Shown here piece by piece: positions 33,422 to 38,088 of a stretch of DNA of 38,088 nucleotides. The notes below the pieces were generated by a model, which saw only the letters and a list, made by a program, of their open reading frames with translations, ran no database searches and was not told the origin of the DNA. The translations under genes were made by a program, and so were the position numbers. Source of the DNA: Oscillospiraceae bacterium (GTDB lineage: Bacteria > Bacillota > Clostridia > Oscillospirales > Butyricicoccaceae); the NCBI GenBank assembly GCA_015068445.1, contig SVKN01000016.1, positions 1 to 38,088 of the forward strand, written 5' to 3'. Each line of letters opens with the position of its first letter. Within the stretch, counting starts at the first letter, position 1.

Positions 33422-34897
33422 ATGGAAAGAAGCATCTACGAATCGATCGCCGAGCGCACGGGCAAGCAGATCTACCTGGGGATCGTCGGCCCGGTGCGCA
33501 CGGGCAAATCGACGTTCATCAAGAGCTTTATGGAGCAGCTGGTGCTGCCCAATATCGACAACGTCTATCAGAAGGAGCGCGCCCGCGACGAGCTGCCGCA
33601 GAGCGGCTCCGGTCGGACGATCATGACAGCCGAGCCGAAGTTCGTCCCCGAGGAGGCCGTCCGCATCACGCTGGACGACAAGGTCAGCCTGTCGGTGCGG
33701 ATGATCGACTGCGTCGGCTACATGGTGGACGGCGCAGTCGGACAGTTCGAGGACGACGCGCCGCGGATGGTGATGACGCCCTGGTCGGAGGAGGAGCTGC
33801 CGCTGGCCGAGGCCGCCGAGATCGGCACCCGCAAGGTGATCACCGAGCATTCGACCATCGGGCTCGTCGTCACCACCGACGGCACCATCGGCGACATCCC
33901 CCGGGAGAGCTACGTCCCCGCCGAGGAGCGCATCGTCCGGGAGCTGCAGGAGATCCGCAAGCCCTTCTGCGTCCTGCTCAACTCCGCGAGCCCCGAAGGC
34001 GCGCCCGCCCGGGAGCTGGCGGCGAAGTTGAGCGGGAAATACGGCGTCGCCGTCCTTCCCGTCGACTGCACAGCGCTGAAAAGCGACGATATCACATCGA
34101 TCCTGCGCTCCGTGCTGATGGAGTTTCCTGTCAAGGAGTTCGCCTTCACATTGCCGGACTGGCTTGGCGCACTGCCCGATGACGACGCGATCAAGACAAG
34201 CGTTTACGACAGTATACTGGAGACGTGCGGCGCCATCCGCACCATGCGTCAGGTGGGCGAGAAGGCGGGGGATATCGGCCGGTGCCAGTACGTCGAAACC
34301 GTCTCCGTCGGCGATATCGACCTGGGTGACGGCGTGGCGCGGATCACCGTGACATTGCCCGACAGTCTTTATTACAGGATCCTGTCCGAGCAGTCGGGCA
34401 TCGAGATCAGAAGCGAGGGAGACCTGCTGCCGCTGCTGTGCGAGATGGCCCGCATCCGGGAGGAGTACAGCCGCATCTCCGGCGCGCTGGAGCAGGTGCG
34501 CAGCACCGGCTACGGCATCGTTATGCCCACGCTGTCGGAGCTCAGGCTGGAAAAGCCGGAGATCGTCAGTCACGGCGGACGTTACGGCGTCCGCCTCCGC
34601 GCCAGCGCCCCCAGCATCCACCTGATCCGCGCCGATATCGAGACCGAGGTCTCGCCCATCGTCGGATCGGAAAAGCAATCGGAGGACCTGGTCAAATACC
34701 TGCTGGCGGGCTTCGAGGACTCGCCAGAACGGATCTGGGAGAGCAACATCTTCGGCAAATCCCTCAGCGAGCTCGTCAACGAGGGCCTCAACAACAAGCT
34801 CTACCGCATGCCCGACGAGGCGCGCGCCAAGCTGCAGGACACACTGCAGCGCATCATCAACGAGGGCAGCGGCGGGCTGATCTGCATCATCCTGTAA
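33422..34897 (+). CDS. spoIVA: Stage IV sporulation protein A (SpoIVA ATPase)
   Basis: SpoIVA polymerises with ATP hydrolysis into the basement layer of the spore coat, anchored by SpoVM. The 491-residue product has Walker A GPVRTGKS at 23-30 and Asp96 in RMIDCVGYMVDGA as the Walker B-like residue. The conserved KVITEHSTIGLVVTTDG segment follows, and the protein ends GSGGLICIIL, the C-terminus needed for SpoVM contact in Bacillus. Length matches (492 in B. subtilis). AAAAGGAG precedes the ATG. Confidence 0.97.
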   Translation: MERSIYESIAERTGKQIYLGIVGPVRTGKSTFIKSFMEQLVLPNIDNVYQKERARDELPQSGSGRTIMTAEPKFVPEEAVRITLDDKVSLSVRMIDCVGYMVDGAVGQFEDDAPRMVMTPWSEEELPLAEAAEIGTRKVITEHSTIGLVVTTDGTIGDIPRESYVPAEERIVRELQEIRKPFCVLLNSASPEGAPARELAAKLSGKYGVAVLPVDCTALKSDDITSILRSVLMEFPVKEFAFTLPDWLGALPDDDAIKTSVYDSILETCGAIRTMRQVGEKAGDIGRCQYVETVSVGDIDLGDGVARITVTLPDSLYYRILSEQSGIEIRSEGDLLPLLCEMARIREEYSRISGALEQVRSTGYGIVMPTLSELRLEKPEIVSHGGRYGVRLRASAPSIHLIRADIETEVSPIVGSEKQSEDLVKYLLAGFEDSPERIWESNIFGKSLSELVNEGLNNKLYRMPDEARAKLQDTLQRIINEGSGGLICIIL

Positions 34898-34910
34898 GGG
34901 GGGCGGTCCC

Positions 34911-35786
34911 ATGGCAGTCGATCGCAGAAGACGCAGGAGAGAGCCTGCGGACCCGCGTCCGCTGCTCCTGCTGCTCGTGGCCGTATTCGCCCTGACCATG
35001 CGCTTCGCGCAGACGGGCCCGCTGTATGACCTGCGGGAGACGATCTCCAGGGCGATCGCCCGCAACGCCGATTTCAGCGCGGCTGCGGAGACGCTGGGCC
35101 GCGTGCTGGGCCGGGAGGAAGGGGAGGAGGACAATGCCGTGCTCGTCTTCGGCCGCATGATCCTCGGCCTGGAGCCGGAGGAGGAGACGCCTGAGGAGCT
35201 GCCGGAGGTCGGCGAGACGGCCGGCACGTTCGCAGCGGACGCCTGCGGACTGACGGAATCCAGCGCGCCGCAGGTGCGTCTGGCCGATTTCTGCAGCGCC
35301 GCGCCGGAGGAAGAGGACCGGGATGAGACGCCCAACGCGCCCTTCCATATACCCAGCCCCGACGTCGTGGATGACGCGCGCTACGCCATCGCCTTTCCCA
35401 CCTGTCTGCCGCTGGAGAGCTGCCGCGTCACCTCGCGCTTCGGCTACCGCATCCATCCCATCAGCGGCAACACCACGTTCCACTACGGCGCTGACCTGGC
35501 CGCTCCCGCCGGGACGAAGGTCGCCGCCGTGGCGGACGGCACGGTCACCGAGACCGGCTGCGGCGAGATCAACGGCAACTACGTCCGCGTCAGCCACGCT
35601 GGCGGCTTCGCCACCATGTACGGGCATCTGAAGACGATCTCCGTCAAAAAGGGCCAGAACGTTTCCATGGGCGACAAGCTGGGCGCCGTGGGCTCCACAG
35701 GCTATTCCACCGGGCCGCACCTCCATTTCGAGCTGCGGAAGGACGGGAAGATCATCGATCCCTTCTCCTGCTTTGCGCTTGGATAA
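34911..35786 (+). CDS. M23 (LytM) metallopeptidase at the SpoIVFA position
   Basis: This 291-residue protein has a basic N-terminus, one membrane helix (about 17-31), an acidic spacer (about 85-150) and a C-terminal LytM domain (about 170-290). The zinc motif is intact: His191 and Asp195 in HYGAD, His239, and HLH at 270-272. The gene directly precedes the M50 protease, as spoIVFA precedes spoIVFB in Bacillus, and follows spoIVA by 13 bases. SpoIVFA holds SpoIVFB inactive until SpoIVB cleaves it. By position this is the SpoIVFA equivalent, but its preserved active site makes a SpoIIQ-like or general peptidoglycan hydrolase an alternative. Confidence 0.8.
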   Translation: MAVDRRRRRREPADPRPLLLLLVAVFALTMRFAQTGPLYDLRETISRAIARNADFSAAAETLGRVLGREEGEEDNAVLVFGRMILGLEPEEETPEELPEVGETAGTFAADACGLTESSAPQVRLADFCSAAPEEEDRDETPNAPFHIPSPDVVDDARYAIAFPTCLPLESCRVTSRFGYRIHPISGNTTFHYGADLAAPAGTKVAAVADGTVTETGCGEINGNYVRVSHAGGFATMYGHLKTISVKKGQNVSMGDKLGAVGSTGYSTGPHLHFELRKDGKIIDPFSCFALG

Positions 35787-36306
35787 GCGCGTCATGGCCG
35801 CGCTGCTGGGCGCGGCTGTCGTCGCCTTCGACCGGGACGGCAGCATGACGCTGCTGCTTCTGGCCGCGCTGCTGCACGAGCTGGGCCACCTGCTGTGCAT
35901 CCGCCTCAGCGGCGGCAGGGTAGAGGACGTGCGTCTGACCGTCTCCGGCGCGGACATCCGCTACGGCGGCGGGGCTGACCTGCTGATCGCGGCGGGAGGC
36001 CCGCTGGCCAGCCTGCTGGCCGCTGTTACCGCCGCGCGGTTGGGCGCGATGCGCTTCACAGGGCTCAATCTGGCGCTGTGTCTCTTCAACCTCCTGCCCG
36101 TTTACCCGCTGGACGGCGGCAGGCTCCTCGCGTTGACCCTGGAACGACTCCTGGGGCCGGACAGGGGAGAGCGTATGACGAAAGCTGTGTCCCTGACGTC
36201 TGCGCTGCTGCTGGCCGCCGCCGTGACGATAGCCAGCCTCCGCACCGGCGCGCTGTGGACGCTGTGGCTGGCGTCGTTTCTTCTGTGGAAGCAGCGGGAG
36301 CTGTAA
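35773..36306 (+). CDS. spoIVFB: M50 site-2 protease, SpoIVFB-like, without CBS domain
   Basis: SpoIVFB is the intramembrane metalloprotease that cuts pro-sigma-K. The roughly 177-residue product has HELGH at 35-39 and the third-ligand motif NLLPVYPLD at 106-114, with hydrophobic segments before, between and after. B. subtilis SpoIVFB is 288 residues and ends in a CBS domain; this protein stops before one. The start is unsure: TTG at 35773 overlaps the M23 stop, TTG 35779 and ATG 35794 are alternatives, and no ribosome-binding site is clear, so translation is likely coupled. Neighbours support a sporulation role. Confidence 0.8.
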   Translation: MRLDKRVMAALLGAAVVAFDRDGSMTLLLLAALLHELGHLLCIRLSGGRVEDVRLTVSGADIRYGGGADLLIAAGGPLASLLAAVTAARLGAMRFTGLNLALCLFNLLPVYPLDGGRLLALTLERLLGPDRGERMTKAVSLTSALLLAAAVTIASLRTGALWTLWLASFLLWKQREL

Positions 36307-36333
36307 CCCTCCGGGACAGGTAGGCATAGAATG
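36306..36333 (+). promoter_or_regulatory. Candidate sigma-K-like promoter before the DUF11 gene
   Basis: AC at 36306-36307, a 17-base spacer, then CATAGAATG (36325-36333) match AC-N17-CATANNNTA except for the last base. The spacing equals that of the element at 31503-31530. If real, the DUF11 gene is expressed late in the mother cell. Confidence 0.3.
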
Positions 36334-36337
36334 AAGC

Positions 36338-36361
36338 GGGGATGATCCCCAAATCATTTTT
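36338..36361 (+). terminator. Weak hairpin after spoIVFB
   Basis: A 5-base-pair stem (GGGGA/TCCCC, loop TGA, 36338-36350) is followed after 6 bases by T5 (36357-36361). The short stem and the gap make it a weak terminator at best. It may instead be a leader structure of the DUF11 transcript. Confidence 0.3.
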
Positions 36362-36377
36362 ATTCGGAGGGTATTTC

Positions 36378-37235
36378 ATGGCATTTTTCACGAACTATGC
36401 CACGCTTTCTTATAACGGCGTAACCACCACGTCAAACACCGTCACCGGCGAGATCCTGGAGACGATCAGCGTCTCCAAGACTGCGCTGCTGGACACCTAC
36501 ACGCTGAACGACGACGTGACGTACGTCGTCAGCCTCTACAACAGCGGGTCCGCAGACGCCGACAACCTGACGCTGACCGACGATCTGGGCGGCTATCAGC
36601 TCAGCGGCCAGACCGTCTATCCGCTCAGCTATCGCCCCGGCTCCATGAAGCTCTTTGTCGACGGCGTCCTGCAGCCCGCTCCCGCCGTCACGGCAGGTCC
36701 CGCGCTGACCATCACGGGTCTCAGCGTCCCCGACGACAGCAGCGTGATGCTCATTTACGAGGCCGGGATCACGGGCTACGCCCCGCTGTCCGACGGCGGC
36801 AGCATCACCAATACGGTCACTGTCACCGGCGCGGCCGTCGGCGAGCCGCTGACCGCAGGCAGCACCATCACCGCGGCCTCCGGAGCCGAGCTGATGATCA
36901 CCAAGTCCGTCTCGCCGTCCGTCGTCACCGCCAATGGCCGCCTGACCTACACCTTCTCCATCGAGAACGTGGGCAATGTGGAGGCCGCGGCAGCGGGCGG
37001 CGCGGTGCTCAGCGACACCTTTGACCCCGCGCTGACGAACCTCTCCGTCACCTGCGGCGGCGCCGCTTGGACCCAGGGAGTTCAGTACGCCTACGACAGC
37101 GCCACCGGGCTCTTCACCACCATGCCCGGCCAGCTGTCCGTTCCCGCCGCCTCCTACAGCCGCAGCGCCGACGGCACCTGGTCCGTCGTCCCCGGCGTCA
37201 CGGAGCTCACCGTCACCGGCACGCTGAACGCGTAA
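36378..37235 (+). CDS. DUF11 domain protein without signal peptide
   Basis: The 285-residue product consists of two Ig-like DUF11-type repeats. The first covers about 25-110 (DDVTYVVSLYNSGSADADNLTLTDDL). The second covers about 175-285 (NGRLTYTFSIENVGNVEAAAAGG). It is rich in Thr, Ser, Val and Ala, with few Lys and a single Cys. There is no hydrophobic N-terminal segment and no anchor, unlike most DUF11 surface proteins. CGGAGGG sets the ATG at 36378. It follows sporulation genes and has its own terminator. A spore-surface role is possible but only inferred. Confidence 0.7.
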   Translation: MAFFTNYATLSYNGVTTTSNTVTGEILETISVSKTALLDTYTLNDDVTYVVSLYNSGSADADNLTLTDDLGGYQLSGQTVYPLSYRPGSMKLFVDGVLQPAPAVTAGPALTITGLSVPDDSSVMLIYEAGITGYAPLSDGGSITNTVTVTGAAVGEPLTAGSTITAASGAELMITKSVSPSVVTANGRLTYTFSIENVGNVEAAAAGGAVLSDTFDPALTNLSVTCGGAAWTQGVQYAYDSATGLFTTMPGQLSVPAASYSRSADGTWSVVPGVTELTVTGTLNA

Positions 37236-37239
37236 GAAC

Positions 37240-37264
37240 AAAGGCCCCTTCGGGGGCCTTTTTT
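37240..37264 (+). terminator. Strong terminator after the DUF11 gene
   Basis: A perfect 8-base-pair stem (37241-37248 with 37253-37260) carries a stabilising TTCG tetraloop and is followed by T4, giving six consecutive T residues. It starts 5 bases past the DUF11 stop. Confidence 0.92.
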
Positions 37265-37284
37265 ATACGGTAACCGCAAAACGG

Positions 37285-37313
37285 TTGATTTTGGATCGCA
37301 CCTGTTGTAAAAT
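37285..37313 (+). promoter_or_regulatory. Promoter of the ggt-like gene, sigma-A type
   Basis: TTGATT (37285-37290), a 17-base spacer and TAAAAT (37308-37313). The -10 is 35 bases before the ATG. An inverted repeat overlaps both elements. Confidence 0.6.
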
Positions 37314-37316
37314 CAA
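37285..37316. repeat. Inverted repeat overlapping the ggt promoter
   Basis: TTGATTTT (37285-37292) and AAAATCAA (37309-37316) are perfect 8-base inverted copies separated by 16 bases. One arm covers the -35 and the other the -10. The centre-to-centre distance is 24 bases. A repressor-binding site is possible; AT-rich promoter symmetry by chance is the alternative. Confidence 0.4.
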
Positions 37317-37347
37317 TTTGCAAGAAATGAACAGGAGGATGATCGAT

Positions 37348-38088
37348 ATGTATGATTTCAGTTCCTATCCTTTCCCGTCCAAGCGATTCGTAAAATACGC
37401 CGTTAACGGCATGTGCGCCACCTCTCATCATCTGGCGGCCCAGGCGGGCGTCGATATGCTGAAAAAGGGCGGCAACGCCTTTGACGCCGCCATCGCGGCC
37501 GCCGCCTGCCTCCCCGTGCTGGAGCCTCAGGCCAACGGCCTCGGCAGCGACGCCTTCGCCATCATCTGGCACAAGGGCAAGCTGTACGGCCTCAACTCCA
37601 GCGGCTATATGGGCAAGCGCTTCTCGGTGGAGGCCCTCAGGCAGAAGGGCTTCGACAAGATGCCCATCTACGGCTTCGGCTCCGTGACGGTCCCCGGCGC
37701 CGTGGGCGCGTGGGCCGAGATCAACAAGCGCTTCGGCCGCCTGCCTCTCAGCGAGGTCGTGGAGCCCGCCGCCACTTATGCGGAAAACGGCCACGCCATC
37801 ACCCAGAACCTCTCCGACATGATGACGCTTTTCTCCGGCAGGCTCAAGGGCGCGCTGGATCAGGCGCCGGAATGCGCCGCCTGGTTCGACTGCTTCATGC
37901 CCGAGGGCAAGGTCCCTGCGCCCGGCGAGATCTACCGCAACCCTGATCAGGCCAAGACCCTGCGCGAGATCGGCGCCACCGGCGGCGAGAGCTACTACCG
38001 CGGCGACCTGGCCGATAAGATCGCGGCCTATTCCGACAAGTTCGGCGGCTGGATCACCAAGGAGGATCTGGAGAACTTCCATCCCGAA
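37348..38088 (+). CDS. ggt: Gamma-glutamyltranspeptidase-like protein, 3' end outside window
   Basis: The first 247 codons are present and the frame runs off the window. The N-terminal half matches the gamma-glutamyltransferase family: ATSHHLAAQAGVDMLKKGGNAFDAAIAAA, EPQANGLGSDAFAIIW, and VPGAVGAWAEINKRFGRLP. A later YYRGDLADKIAAY segment is followed by GGWITKEDL. There is no signal peptide, so this may be a cytosolic hydrolase or transferase of the family rather than secreted Ggt. The catalytic Thr of the small subunit lies beyond the window. The start follows AGGAGG with a 9-base gap. ATG 37339 in the same frame is too close to that site. Confidence 0.88.
   Translation, partial: MYDFSSYPFPSKRFVKYAVNGMCATSHHLAAQAGVDMLKKGGNAFDAAIAAAACLPVLEPQANGLGSDAFAIIWHKGKLYGLNSSGYMGKRFSVEALRQKGFDKMPIYGFGSVTVPGAVGAWAEINKRFGRLPLSEVVEPAATYAENGHAITQNLSDMMTLFSGRLKGALDQAPECAAWFDCFMPEGKVPAPGEIYRNPDQAKTLREIGATGGESYYRGDLADKIAAYSDKFGGWITKEDLENFHPE

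Noticed and set aside
33215..35335. A 706-codon open frame on the minus strand across sipL, spoIVA and the M23 gene
   Set aside because: It runs antisense to three recognised genes and has no recognisable domain. High GC at third codon positions suppresses stops in this frame. Other long antisense frames (1841-3016, 5323-6747, 9026-10705, 17608-19305, 30051-31541) are the same effect.
34911..35786. M23 gene as SpoIIQ
   Set aside because: SpoIIQ is usually alone or beside spoIID, whereas this gene directly precedes an M50 protease, as spoIVFA does. Kept as an alternative rather than the main call.

Overview
The window is about 38 kb of GC-rich chromosome from an endospore-forming, low-complexity-genome type Firmicute. 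Class Clostridia is the best guess, probably an Oscillospirales- or Christensenellales-like gut lineage. The sequence shows Spo0A, SpoIVB, SpoVM, a SipL-like protein, SpoIVA and a SpoIVFA/SpoIVFB-like pair. It also shows a pyrophosphate-type phosphofructokinase, c-di-AMP cyclase, RemA, and the Firmicute order prpC-prkC-rsgA. Assignment below class is inference. Coding density is very high, nearly all genes are on the + strand, and many start and stop codons overlap. There are no tRNA, rRNA, CRISPR, phage or insertion-sequence features that I can see.

Layout. 1-6741: a truncated DUF1385 membrane protein, prmC, recA (promoter with an SOS-box-like element), recX, rimO, pgsA and cysS. 6756-8886: the only minus-strand block, spoIVB and fba, bounded by strong hairpin terminators. 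9032-13869: pfp (divergent from fba), spo0A, ispD, ispF, and a DUF3343/cysteine-desulfurase-like pair. 13973-18039: cdaA-cdaR, a COG2509 flavoprotein and rseC. 18136-30965: a long housekeeping run of yicC, remA, gmk, rpoZ, priA, def, fmt, a zinc metallopeptidase, rsmB, rlmN, prpC, prkC and rsgA. 30969-36306: a GNAT acetyltransferase followed by a sporulation module. That module is a 42-aa hydrophobic protein, a 21-aa SpoVM, a DUF3794-LysM (SipL-like) protein, SpoIVA, an M23 protein and an M50 protease. 36378-37235: a DUF11 protein without a signal peptide. 37348-end: the start of a gamma-glutamyltranspeptidase-like gene.

How the parts fit. Two stages of sporulation are represented. SpoVM, SipL and SpoIVA would build the basement layer of the spore coat on the outer forespore membrane. 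SpoIVB (forespore signalling protease) and the M23/M50 pair correspond to the SpoIVB-SpoIVFA-SpoIVFB pathway that activates pro-sigma-K. Spo0A is the expected master regulator of entry.

The most striking observation is in Spo0A. Its C-terminal DNA-binding domain is near-canonical, but the receiver has lost every phosphorylation residue: Ala10/Thr11 replace the acidic pair, Thr56 replaces the phospho-acceptor Asp, and Glu108 replaces the conserved Lys. The alignment with the Bacillus subtilis protein is gap-free through residue 64. This suggests a sporulation regulator that is not switched by a phosphorelay. The SpoIVFB-like protease also lacks a CBS domain, the SpoIVFA-position protein keeps an intact LytM zinc site, and the usual spoIVB-spo0A adjacency is broken. 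Together these suggest an unconventional version of the sporulation control circuit.
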